This document shows, piece after piece, positions 54,929 to 64,000 of a stretch of DNA of 64,000 bases; within the stretch, counting starts at the first letter, position 1; every line of letters starts with the position of its first letter. Source of the DNA: Penicillus capitatus. Lineage: Eukaryota > Chlorophyta. The position numbers and the translations under genes were made by a program. The notes under the pieces are model-generated. The model ran no database searches, was not told where the DNA came from, and was given only the letters and a program-made list of their open reading frames with translations. The stretch lies in contig OZ287716.1 of the NCBI GenBank assembly GCA_965649825.1, positions 175,797-239,796 of the forward strand, in the 5' to 3' direction.

Positions 54929-55234
54929 TTAATCTTCGATTTCCGGTTGGACAAGAGGGTGCAGTTGAGCCAGGTAAAAGATCGACCACCTAAGCATTGC
55001 CAATAGATACGGAGGGCGACAACGAATGAACGGTCTTACAGGCTCCAGCAGCAGATCACCGACGTCGAGAGCATAACATGACCCAACCTACAACCGCAGA
55101 ACGCTACGAACGACACAAGGCAACGCGCCGAGGCCTTACGCCGTTTCTCCCTTCGGCGCGGCGAATGTGACAACCGCGATGCCCACGACTTGAATGAGGA
55201 TAAAGATAACGCAGCCGAGGAGGTAGGGGTCCAT
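54929..55234 (-). CDS. ATP6V0E: V-type proton ATPase subunit e (Vma9)
   Basis: A tiny two-helix membrane subunit of the V0 sector, assembled from three exons separated by introns of 51 and 50 nt (GTAAGG...TTGTAG and GTAAGA...GCTTAG), phase 2 both times. Exon 1 reads MDPYLLGCVIFILIQVVGIA then VVTFAAPKGETA, helix 1 with the PKG signature. Exon 2 is LGHVMLSTSVICCWSL and exon 3 is WSIFYLAQLHPLVQPEIED, helix 2 with the LAQLxPL signature. The total is about 68 aa, near the family's usual 70-80. Every splice restores frame, and both signature motifs fall at the right distance. Each exon is too short to show as a long ORF. Confidence 0.82.
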
Positions 55235-55323
55235 CTTCTTCGGTGAGAAAACAATCCAAGGCACAGCACTTAAATGATATCATTAAACACTGAGGCGCGT
55301 CCGAGGTCATGCCCCGAGTCACA

Positions 55324-55959
55324 TCACTCTTTTGAAATCTTGGTCACTCTAAATCGCGTCATCTCTTGACGGTGGCCCCGAATTTTGCGATAGTGTTTCT
55401 TGGGACGGTATTTGAAAACGATGATCTTTGGCGCACGGTATTCTTCGAGGATTTCGGCCTCGATATTGACATCATGGAGATAGGGTTCGCCCAGAGAGAA
55501 GTCCCCGTCGGCCTTTAGAGCCACGACGCGTGGGAATTTGACCACAGAACCGGCAGGAATGTTCAAACGGTGACAGCTGTAGCTTTTTCCTTCCTCCACG
55601 ATCTGCTGTGCCCCACCCACTTCGACAACCGCATACTTGTCTCCCAATTTTCCTTCGAGCGAGGGAGGATTCGGAAACAGCACGGCGCCCTTGTTTTTGA
55701 ACTGCCCGTCAACAAAGGGAGGATTTGGAAACAGCGAGGCGGACTGGACTAAGAGAACAGGATCGCCTTTAGATCGAGTAGGGCATAGGCAAGGTAGGGA
55801 TGATGCACCTTCGTGGGAGAACCGCCGAGGAAGGACTGTGGATGATCGAGTGCTGCGATCGACGACGGCCGTTCCGCAGAAGGGACGGGCGATCGATGTC
55901 GTGACGCCGGCGCTGCGGAGCATCGTTGAGAGTTGAGGGGGCATTGACACAAACGTCAT
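55324..55959 (-). CDS. MRPL21: Mitochondrial (organellar) ribosomal protein bL21
   Basis: Single exon, 211 aa from the ATG at 55,957-55,959. The first about 100 residues are a basic, Ser-rich targeting region plus a duplicated LFPNPP motif (SASLFPNPPFVDGQ and AVLFPNPPSLEGK). The bL21 domain follows: KYAVVEVGGAQQIVEEGKSY, IPAGSVVKFPRVVALKADGD, PYLHDVNIEAEILEEYRAPK, and the RNA-binding end IIVFKYRPKKHYRKIRGHRQ then EMTRFRVTKI. This is the typical L21 ending (F-K-x-R-x-K-x-Y-x-R/K-x-x-G-H-R-Q). Mitochondrial versus plastid location is not decided by sequence alone. Confidence 0.9.
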   Translation of the reverse strand: MTFVSMPPQLSTMLRSAGVTTSIARPFCGTAVVDRSTRSSTVLPRRFSHEGASSLPCLCPTRSKGDPVLLVQSASLFPNPPFVDGQFKNKGAVLFPNPPSLEGKLGDKYAVVEVGGAQQIVEEGKSYSCHRLNIPAGSVVKFPRVVALKADGDFSLGEPYLHDVNIEAEILEEYRAPKIIVFKYRPKKHYRKIRGHRQEMTRFRVTKISKE

Positions 55960-56976
55960 GTCATTTTTGCCTTCGCGCGTGAGATGAGTGCGTCGAATCG
56001 GCGGGGCCACTCACATTCGACTGAGAAGAACGAGCGACGGCAGAAATGTTGCATTGGTGCGCTCTACTACAGTCAATCGCTCATGGACCGACGCTCAGCA
56101 CCTGTCAGCCAAATTCTGTCCCCCATCAACCCTCACTGTTCGATGGAGTGCTCAGATTTGCGGAGGACTCCGAAAAACGCGAAAAAATCCGCAGGATCTT
56201 CAGGAACTCCAAACAGAGTCCGCCAACCTGATAGATTTCAAAGTGCGGTCTCTGTCGACTCTTGATGGCTTGACTGAAAACGTGATCCGTTGATGATGGG
56301 ACATCAGTACATGTGTGTTGGGTATTCTGTCTTCGATGAGGAGCGCATGCGACAGCAGCCCGATCGAATAAACATGGCAGAAGGAGAGGTCCATCTGCCT
56401 TACTGTGAAGGCATCGAAGTCTGCCGTCGCTCCCATACCACCGCCTGATGCTCGGAATGTGCTAACCGTAGATCATTTCTTCGAGGCAGCTGCAGCAAGG
56501 TCCAGTGCTGTTGAAAGAGGGAATGAATGGTAAAGGATGCAGTGATTGTCTGTCGTCTGTATTCTTGAATGGATGTTGTGGCCGTCAGGAGAATCGTCGA
56601 CGTCTCCGAACGAATCGTCTCCACAAGAGAAACGAAAACGTGGATTCTTTGGCAAACCAGACGATCTACCTGCTTTTGGTAATCCCATCGCTGATGGATC
56701 TCGCTCGATATGTGTGCTGGATGATCTCTAGTTTCGCAGCCTGGAAAGATTGACTGGGATCAGTTTCCAGACAAGTGCGTCTTCAGACATCTGCGACGCT
56801 TTCGTCATCGGTGTCCAATTTCTAGGTTCATAAAATCTTCAAGCATGATATTGTTGAAGATGCAGCACAATGCACGACACATGGTGGAGTCCCTTAAGCG
56901 TTTGTGGGACCGCTAGAATGTTGATATCGCTCATAGACTTGATTCATTCAATTGATTCGTCAGCATCTTGTGAGAA
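55960..56976. other. Stretch with only uncertain small frames
   Basis: Three overlapping plus frames at 55,984-56,293 and a 71-codon minus frame at 56,473-56,688 (ending DLAAAASKK) have partly protein-like composition, but none gives a recognisable domain or coherent splice model. Confidence 0.35.
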
Positions 56977-58871
56977 ATGCATGGATGCCGCTCCGTTGCC
57001 CTTTTAAGATACAGAGTCGCGGCCACGGTACGACGTCGGTCGACTCGAACGGTCGTCTCGCGATCGGCAGCTCTGATCGATACGATCCAAGTGGATCTTC
57101 TCGAAAGGAGACGACGTCCGAGCGAGATCTGCGAGGAATGGTTGAATCGACTTGGCGACGTCGAAGGCATTGTCGACAGCTTCCTCCATGTCAACAAGAG
57201 TGCCGCACTGGAACAGGTCACGTATCCGTTCCCACTTCACCACTGCTTAACATTTTGCTTCAGGCTGCTGAACAGGACGCAGAGGTGGAGCAGAGGACTG
57301 TAGGGGGTTCTGCTGTTGGTCCTCTGATGGCCACTCCAATTGCCATTAAAGTGTGGATACGTGTGATCGATGATGTGACAGCAGAGTAACATACAGGATA
57401 ATATCTGCACAAGAGATCTGCCAACGACAGCTGCATCCAAAGCCTTAGAAAATTACATTCCAACGTACGATGCAACCGTCATAGAAAAACTCAAGGCAGC
57501 AGGGGCTATCATTATTGGAAAGACAAACATGGACGAGTTCGGAATGGGCAATTCCACAGAGAACTCTGCATATAAGGTCAGCATCTATCCACCATCCATC
57601 CTTACCCTGATCTTCTTGAAGTCGATCGCGGGCAGGTAACAAAGAATCCATGGGACGTCGAACGCGTGCCAGGAGGGTCGTCTGGTGGATCTGCATCTGC
57701 CGTTGCCGCTCGGCAAGTTCCCGTTAGTCTCGGCAGCGATACAGGTCTTGGAGAGTTTTGCCTCCAACAGTGCGACTTCCAGAAGAGTGTGCGATGTAGG
57801 TGGCAGCATACGTCAACCAGCGCATTTCTGTGGATGTGTTGGCATGAAACCCACCTATGGCAGAGTTTCAAGATATGGACTGATTTCATACGGGTCATCT
57901 CTCGACACCATCGGTCCTCTGGCACCATCTGTTAAGGATGCCGCAGCCGTCCTCCAAGTCATTGCTGGTACGTCCAACCGATTCCTTTCCTTTGAGAATC
58001 AGAAAACCAGGATTCGATCAGCGAGATGCCACTTCGGCCAATCTCCCTGTCCCCGATTACATCTCAAATCTCAAAGAAGCGAAAGATCTATCTCAGAAGC
58101 CGCTTGAGGGGAAGAGAATTGGTCTCGTTACAGAGACAATGGGAGAAGGTGTCGATCCTCACATCCTCACGACACTGATCCGGACAGCCGATCACATGAG
58201 AGATCTCGGTGCCGAAGTGACAGAAGTGTGACCGAGCTTTCTTTCAAAAGCACGTCACTCATCAGTCCCTGTGGCTGCTTTAGGTATCGATCAAGGATTT
58301 TGAGATCGCGTTGCCGTCCTACTACATCATTGCCCTGTCAGAAGCATCATCGAATCTGTCTCGATACGACGGTGTCCGTTACGGTCTTCAACAATCTGCA
58401 GAGGACACCCGGCAGCTCTACATGGATTCACGTCTGCATGGACTGGGAGCAGAAGTCAAGAGACGCATCCTCATGGGTACCTATGCCCTTTCAGCTGGAT
58501 ACTATGATGCATACTACAAACGCGCTCAGCAAGTGCGGACGCTTCTGACGAGAGAACTGAATGGCACACTTAAGGATCTTGATGCCCTGATGACGCCTGT
58601 CTCTCCCTCTATGCCCTGGAAGATCGGCGAATTCATAGACGACCCGCTGACAACGTATAAGGCGGATCTGATGTCTGTGGGCTGCAATCTAGCAGGACTC
58701 CCTGGTATTGTCGTACCGGCAGGCATGGTCGATATCGATGGGACATCGTTCCCCGTTGGTCTGCAGCTGATGGGCAAATCCTTCCAAGAGCAATCCCTCA
58801 TCGAAATTGCCCACATTCTTGAACGCACGTTAGATTTGGCTGCACCCCTTCCTCCGATGCTACGCGCCTGA
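56977..58871 (+). CDS. GATA: Glutamyl-tRNA(Gln) amidotransferase subunit A, organellar
   Basis: The GatCAB amidase subunit converts Glu-tRNA(Gln) to Gln-tRNA(Gln) in mitochondria or plastids. The N-terminus [20 protein letters not shown] is Arg-rich and Asp/Glu-free, like a presequence. Exons joined by 45-60-nt introns give [20 protein letters not shown] (catalytic Lys), [35 protein letters not shown] (cis-Ser of the amidase signature), [19 protein letters not shown] (nucleophile Ser), and [20 protein letters not shown]. The C-terminal half reads [26 protein letters not shown] and [20 protein letters not shown]. It ends [14 protein letters not shown] and LPPMLRA. All catalytic residues are present. 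Confidence 0.93.
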
Positions 58872-59439
58872 ACGCCTTTTCGAAGCTTGCGCAACAAGCT
58901 GTGTTACATGTGCATCGAGATGGGACGCATTCGAAAGATGCCTTTCTGAGAATTAGCCCGCTCTTCTATACAGTCTTCGTTGTCAAAATGTTTTTTAGAC
59001 CAACATCACATTCGTGTGAAAAAGTGCATGAAACTGTTGATGACAATTCCATGAAGAGGCCGAGCAATATATCAAAGCAACCGAACTATCAGCATGTCGG
59101 GCTTTGCAGCGATCGCAGATTCCGCATTGCTCGTTCTCTTCAATGGCAGAAGAACTTGAATTCTTTGGGCAGTCTTTCCAAAATAATCGATCGATGTGCT
59201 CCATCCAAATCCACCGAGATGCACGCGCACACACATGCACGCAGACATAACTCGCTCGACGAATCACTGAAACGCACGAATGGAAAGGAAAACACCACCA
59301 CACCGTCAGAACGACCGTCAAGAAACCACTCTTTCAGCAGTATAATACATCCAAACCAAAAAATGTTCAATCAGATTCATTCCTTCTCGGTGATCGTTGC
59401 CGTGGGTTGACCCGCGACCGTTCCCTAACACCAAGACAT
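58872..59439. other. Convergent intergenic region
   Basis: A 169-codon plus frame here (58,901-59,410) has no domain and His/Asn/Ser-rich composition. I read it as non-coding 3' sequence of GATA and the DUF760 gene. Confidence 0.4.
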
Positions 59440-60710
59440 TTACTGCTCGTCTTGAAAGAGGGATCCCAGTTTCAGATACCACGCTTTCTCGGAAAGCCTT
59501 TTCGAGTTCTTGTCCTGTACACAACGCTCCAAAGCCATTCGGCATTCCAGTCCCTTTGTAAAGTACCCCACCAACATGCTCCATAGCAAAGCATCGGTAA
59601 GGTTATCTCGACTGAGGTTGAAAGTTGTGGACGTAAAGCTGTGTCCTGTCAACGGTCGTTGTTTTTCCGATTCGCCCAATGCCGAACGCAATCGGCCGAG
59701 GAGCTTTGCCGAAGAAGGATAGGCTTGTGTCAGATGTAAATTCTCAACGACTTTTTTGACGGTGAGGTTGAAAGCATGGACGACACCGCGTCCTGCAGAT
59801 TCCGATAACTTATTCACAGAATCGGGATGCATGCTGCGAACGTATTGCAGCAGACGATTAGTCGATGCTGCCCCGGTCTCTTCGGCAACCTCCTCCTTTT
59901 CCTGGCAACCATGGTGATGATCATCTCGGCGTGTGTGATGGCCATATTCATACCTGATAGGATTCCAGTTTGGTTTCGAGACTATGGATGTATTCGAGTA
60001 CAGATAAAGGCAGTTTTCGACGCGTTGCTTCGTCGAGAGGCTCCAGTCCGTCATCCTCTGCGTCAAAATCGTCGTCGAATGTGCCGAGATCGACGGAAAG
60101 ACTGCTCTGTAAGTGCAGACGGTACTCGGCGTTGCGCAGAGCGTATCCTGTACAGAGGGACGAGAAAACCAGATTAGCCAATGGATCTCTCAATGAACGA
60201 ATCTGCACCTAGAAGAAACAAGCACACCCCACATCGCGATGAATTGGGCAATGGTATGCAGGGAATGATGTCACGTACTTGGAATTGACTGGGTGGTAAC
60301 ATGCCCAGCATCCCCGATGCGGTTTTTTGAATGGCATCCATTGCCTCGACTGAGACGTGTGGTAGCATTGGACTTCGATCGTACGGTTCCAGTGATTCAA
60401 TGATTTCGGCCAGTTCCAGTTCCTCCTTGCTGAACGGTTCGTTGTCGCCCGCTCCGCCATCGGGTTTGTAGAAGAAATGGTCGGAACGACCGACTTGGCA
60501 GAGGACGGCAATACGGCGGGCAGTCGTACGCCGACCACGACTCCTCGAATGTCCCAACACGGGTGGCGAAGGGACGAAGCTGAGTTGGAAGTATGTAGAG
60601 AAGGAACGTCGAGTAGCAGGCATTCGACAATGGGATCGACGTTTTAAAGCCAAAGCGTATTTTCCTGTAATGCCTGCGGGCAAACGCGTTTGAGCGAGTA
60701 AGCTTTTCAT
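59440..60710 (-). CDS. DUF760 protein (two modules), probably plastid-targeted
   Basis: The start MKSLLAQTRLPAGITGKYAL is followed by a basic, Ser/Arg-rich leader resembling a transit peptide. Module 1 reads FFYKPDGGAGDNEPFSKEEL, LAEIIESLEPYDRSPML, VEAMDAIQKTASGMLGMLP and, after a short intron, DPLANLVFSSLCTGYALRNA then EYRLHLQSSL. The link is EATRRKLPLSVLEYIHSLET. Module 2 reads LLQYVRSMHPDSVNKLSE, STTFNLSRDNLTDALLWSML and VGYFTKGLECRMALERCV, ending SLFQDEQ. The paired L-x-x-x-L-x-T/V-GY-x-x-R/K-x-x-E-x-R motifs define DUF760, known from plant chloroplast proteins (for example the UV-B-induced At3g17800). The biochemical role is unknown. The short introns near 59,950 and 60,200 are approximate. 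Confidence 0.72.
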
Positions 60711-60900
60711 TGTTTCAACAGAATAAAACGGCGCAGCGCGAAATGGACAGAACGAAAATCCTACACAGCAGGTAGAGGTCAAGAATGGTGTTTGAGTCTC
60801 AAGAGCGCGCGCATAAATGCCGAATTCGGAAATTGCGTCGGGAGCAATGTACAAACCGACACGTCTCTTCGCAGATGGAGTGGAGCCATGTGAAATCACA

Positions 60901-62895
60901 TTAAGTCTTGGACGACGATACAAGGTGTCCCTTTTCTCGAGCTGTTCGATAGTCATTGAGTCCCTTGCATCCCACCAGGCGCACAGCCAAGGTGATGTTA
61001 TGGAGGACAGGCATGTCGATAGACACTGTTCCTTGGCGCGATGAGAATTCTGCCAGGACACGATCCCATAACAGAAAATCATGCATGGCGCTCTTGGACC
61101 AGCCGAGCAATAGGATGGACATCTGTAATGGCGTTAATGATTTCAGCGTCTCTCGCCGTACAGCTTCGAGGGCAATGCGCTTCACAATGTCGCTGGATTG
61201 GTATCCCAATTTTCCCAAGGCCCAAGAAGTGGCGGCGATTTCTTGTGGCTTCAGCTCCGTCAGCTTCTCTCCATGAAACTGTTGGGCGACAAGGTGCACA
61301 GCAGACAGGTCGCGGAATCGACCATGTGCCCATCCCACGAGAATATTGGCCAGTGCTTGTGGGGTAAAGGCTCCCAGGGTTTTCTCCTGTAGCATGTGGT
61401 TTGCCAAACGCCTATAGAGATTGGTAGAGTGGATTCCGAGTCTTCCAAAGCTCCAGCAGAGATTTGCCAGTTCTTGTGCGTTGTACTGCTTCAATCGATC
61501 TTCCTTCATAACTTCTCTCAGCACCACATTGCTGTCCTCTTTTTTAGAGAATCTCCCATGTGCCCATCCAAGGACGACGCTCGCCAGTCCCTGAGCAGAA
61601 AACTGATCGAAGACATCTCGTCGGTTTACCAGTTCAGCAGCCAGACTCTTTTGGCACTCGACACTCTGCACGGACATTCTTCCTGATGCCCAGATGAGAT
61701 TACAGAGTTCCTGTGGATTGTACTGACGGAGACGAAACGGCTTCATGATCTCTTTGTGCAGCTCCAGACAGAGATCGAGATCTCGAAAATCGATTCTCGC
61801 GATGCCCAGCGTCACAGAACAAAGCTCCTGCGATGTGTACTTTTCCAGGCGCGATACCTTCAGGGATTCCACAATGCAGATCGTCACAGATGCATTATCA
61901 TCGGATAGCTGAATTTTTCCGAGCGACCAGATGATGTTTGCCAGAATGGAATTGCTGAACAGTATGTGCTCTTTTGGCTCGACCACATGGCGAAGTATGA
62001 CGCGACAGCTGTCATCGTTTTGGTGTTCAATTCGGGCACATGCGATAAAAAGGAGAGCGATGCCTTGGGGCATCAGCTCTCGACGTCGACGTTGAATTTC
62101 CTCCAACACGGGTGTCCAGTGTTCGGGAGATCGGTGGCCCAGGGAGCTCCATGACCACAATATGTTCGTGAGTTCCTGTGCATTTGCCTCCTGTCTCTGT
62201 TGAATCGCCATTTCTGAGAGTATCTCTAGGTGTGATGCATCCACGTAATCCAGTTTTGCCCATGACCACAATACATTAGCCAGACATTGTGTTGTAAACG
62301 TCTCTCTGCGATGTTCGCTGCAAATCTGGGCAGAGTAGGTAGAAACGAGGGGATGACCTCGCAACTGTAGTACGGCAAAAGAGTAGAGACACTGTGACAA
62401 AGAAACAGTGCTGAAGCGATGGAGATCGTTCCGTTCGAGCGCTCGCCTTAGAACGCTTTTCATGAATGGCTCCGAAAGAACCCTTCCCTTTCTCAGCTGT
62501 CGAGACTGGTTCAGCAGCGCGAGGGAGTGCAAAATAGAAGCGAGATCGGATCCCTTTGCCTCGGAGAGTGGACCAGTCCAGTGAACCGTCGTGAGGTTGT
62601 GCCATATATCCTGCGGCATGAGACCTCTTTTAGCACAGACATGCAGCATTCCTCGAATCTGTTCGATCCTCAGTTTGTGAAACTGTTTCAGAAAAGATTT
62701 CCATTTGGAATACCAACCCTGATTCGCTTTGTAAGTGCCATCGAGGATTTGATCGAGTCTCTGGAGAGGAAAGTAGAAACGCGTTTTGTGTTCCGGTGTC
62801 AAAGACAGGGACTGCCATCGCACACGGTACACTTGCGACCATACGACATGGCGAAACGAACGAAAGTCAGAGAACTGAAAAAATCGTCGCAGCAT
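60901..62895 (-). CDS. Octotricopeptide/RAP-like organelle RNA-binding protein
   Basis: Single exon, 664 aa from MLRRFFQFSDFRSFRHVVWS, an Arg/Phe-rich, acid-poor leader typical of organelle presequences. About ten degenerate helical repeats of 36-40 residues follow, each with the motif Q-x-L-A/C-N-x-x-W-S/A-x-G/A-x-L. Examples are TTQCLANVLWSWAKLDYVDA, NAQELTNILWSWSSLGHRSP, NPQELCNLIWASGRMSVQS, NAQELANLCWSFGRLGIHS, TPQALANILVGWAHGRFRD and KPQEIAATSWALGKLGYQS. This is the repeat style of OPR/FAST-like proteins that bind organelle RNAs for maturation or translation, notably in green algae and alveolates. No RAP domain is evident at the C-terminus, which ends in a charged tail. The target RNA cannot be inferred. 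Confidence 0.75.
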   Translation of the reverse strand: MLRRFFQFSDFRSFRHVVWSQVYRVRWQSLSLTPEHKTRFYFPLQRLDQILDGTYKANQGWYSKWKSFLKQFHKLRIEQIRGMLHVCAKRGLMPQDIWHNLTTVHWTGPLSEAKGSDLASILHSLALLNQSRQLRKGRVLSEPFMKSVLRRALERNDLHRFSTVSLSQCLYSFAVLQLRGHPLVSTYSAQICSEHRRETFTTQCLANVLWSWAKLDYVDASHLEILSEMAIQQRQEANAQELTNILWSWSSLGHRSPEHWTPVLEEIQRRRRELMPQGIALLFIACARIEHQNDDSCRVILRHVVEPKEHILFSNSILANIIWSLGKIQLSDDNASVTICIVESLKVSRLEKYTSQELCSVTLGIARIDFRDLDLCLELHKEIMKPFRLRQYNPQELCNLIWASGRMSVQSVECQKSLAAELVNRRDVFDQFSAQGLASVVLGWAHGRFSKKEDSNVVLREVMKEDRLKQYNAQELANLCWSFGRLGIHSTNLYRRLANHMLQEKTLGAFTPQALANILVGWAHGRFRDLSAVHLVAQQFHGEKLTELKPQEIAATSWALGKLGYQSSDIVKRIALEAVRRETLKSLTPLQMSILLLGWSKSAMHDFLLWDRVLAEFSSRQGTVSIDMPVLHNITLAVRLVGCKGLNDYRTAREKGHLVSSSKT

Positions 62896-63470
62896 GATGC
62901 TGGTTGATGACAAAACACGATAAGACGTTCAGGAACTTCCGCTTTGGTGCTTGATGATTGTCTGGGAAAGGGTTCTCATAAGAGACCCTTTCTTCAGAAA
63001 TTCGCTGCGTTCCGAAGAACGTAGCGGGGCATTGGATATAGTTTTCAACCAGCAATAGTCGCACCTCAGCTTAGCCTCATTGGTTGCGACATTGCCCCAA
63101 GCGCAAGGATGACACAACACGAGCAGGCAGATTAGATAGTCTGACCCCCTAACTTCCGCTTCTGTATTGCCAGATCTGTAAAGACGGCGCAAAGCGCCTT
63201 CAAAAATTGTGAATACGGCTTTGTTGGGGACGGAGCTCGGTATTCTTTAGTAAAAGGCGAAAGAATAGCACGCCACCAGACCCGACCCCGCCGCACAACA
63301 CGCTCCGCAACGGAAGATTTATCGATACAAAACGAAATTCCGCTTAGTCTTTTCGTTCTCCGAGGCAGGATGACTCGACTGACGCGACTGAATCGATAAC
63401 ACTTATACTTAAAATAACAGCGATCTTGCGATGTCTGTGTGTCCTAGCCGCCCTTAAAATGCAAAAAAAA
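62896..63470. other. Intergenic region, nothing recognised
   Basis: Short frames only. An A-run at 63,464-63,473 immediately precedes the tandem array. Confidence 0.4.
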
Positions 63471-63476
63471 AAACTA

Positions 63477-64000
63477 ACAATCGAGGCTGGAGTCCTTGAG
63501 GTATGCTGCCATCAGATGTCAAAAAACCAACAGTAGAGGATAGAGTCCTTGAGGTATGCTGCCTTCGGATGTCAAATCAACTGGAGTCCTTGAGGTATGC
63601 TGCCATCAGATGTCAAAAAACCAACAGTAGAGGATAGAGTCCTTGAGGTATGCTGCCTTCGGATGTCAAATCAACTGGAGACCTTGAGGTATGCTGCCAT
63701 CAGATGTCAAAAAACCAACAGTAGAGGATAGAGTCCTTGAGGTATGCCGCCTTCAGATGTCAAAAAACCAACAGTAGAGGATAGAGTCCTTGAGGTAAGC
63801 CGCTCTTCAGATGTCATCAGGTGTGCCGCCTTCAGATGTCAAATCAGCTGGAGTCCTTGAGGTAAGCCGCTCTTCAGATGTCATCAGGTATGCCGCCTTC
63901 AGATGTCAAATCAACTGGAGTCCTTGAGGTAAGCTGCCTTCAGATGTCAAATCAACTGGAGTCCTTGAGGTATGCTGCCATCAGATGTCAAAAAACCAAC
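63477..64000. repeat. Tandem array D (53 + 41 bp dimer), continues past the window
   Basis: CCTTGAGGTA recurs at 63,494, 63,547, 63,588, 63,641, 63,682 and 63,735, alternating 53 and 41 bp, so the true unit is a 94-bp dimer. Units contain GCCATCAGATGTC or GCCGCCTTCAGATGTC, echoing the GCCGCCAGATGTC core of arrays A-C. Confidence 0.9.

Noticed and set aside
54698-55006. Plus-strand ORF after the ABC1 kinase, as an extension of that gene
   Set aside because: Joining it would need a 10-nt intron, the kinase already ends at the family's usual C-terminus, and the region is occupied by the V-ATPase subunit e gene on the other strand.
58901-59410. 169-codon plus-strand ORF between GATA and the DUF760 gene
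   Set aside because: No domain, His/Asn/Ser-biased composition, and it lies in the convergent 3' region of two well-supported genes.
1-64000. tRNA or rRNA genes
   Set aside because: No sequence with consistent A- and B-box spacing plus cloverleaf pairing, and no rRNA-like block, was found; GGTTCGAAT-like strings fall inside coding genes.

Overview
The window is nuclear DNA of a unicellular eukaryote. Genes lie on both strands and are packed closely, with intergenic gaps often of 2-180 bp. They are interrupted by very short introns, mostly 45-60 nt with GT-AG ends, and carry eukaryote-only machinery: COG4, URI, Nup54, Noc1/CEBPZ, LST8, UGGT, V-ATPase subunit e, importin-alpha and APE2. A two-module DUF760 protein (a family known from plastids), a GatA amidotransferase and an octotricopeptide-like organelle protein suggest a plastid-bearing lineage, meaning an alga or a plastid-bearing alveolate. 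I cannot name the species from sequence alone.

Layout. 1-7,000 is ordinary gene space: small uncertain ORFs, NOC1/CEBPZ (-), NUP54 (+) and an intronless GT2 glycosyltransferase (+). 8,000-33,700 is accessory and repeat-rich. It holds three copies (A, B, C) of one cassette: a tandem-repeat array, a short conserved motif, a perfect hairpin, and a minus-strand three-exon gene for a proline-rich protein I do not recognise. Each gene is followed upstream by 1.1-1.5 kb of conserved 5' flank with a TATA box and GC palindromes. Cassettes B and C are each preceded by a second duplicated block (S1, S2) encoding a small secreted, possibly CUB-like protein that converges on the array. COG4 and URI sit between B and S2, only 2 bp apart.

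33,700-63,400 returns to housekeeping genes. In order these are a small Pro-rich orphan, APE2 (-), an 83-aa orphan (+), two secreted Cys-rich proteins (-), choline/ethanolamine kinase (+), a KCTD-type BTB protein (-), importin-alpha-9-like (+), LST8 (-), UGGT (+), an ADCK2-like ABC1 kinase (+), V-ATPase subunit e (-), mitochondrial bL21 (-), GatA (+), the DUF760 protein (-) and an octotricopeptide-like protein (-). From 63,477 to the edge there is a further dimeric tandem array, possibly the edge of another repeat locus.

The most unusual content is the proline-rich gene/hairpin/satellite cassette. Its reading frame, splice phases and a six-codon last exon are kept in all three copies while the middle of the protein and the adjoining satellites have diverged. 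I know of no described family that matches it. Exon borders were read by eye from GT-AG sites and frame continuity, so individual borders may be off by a few codons.
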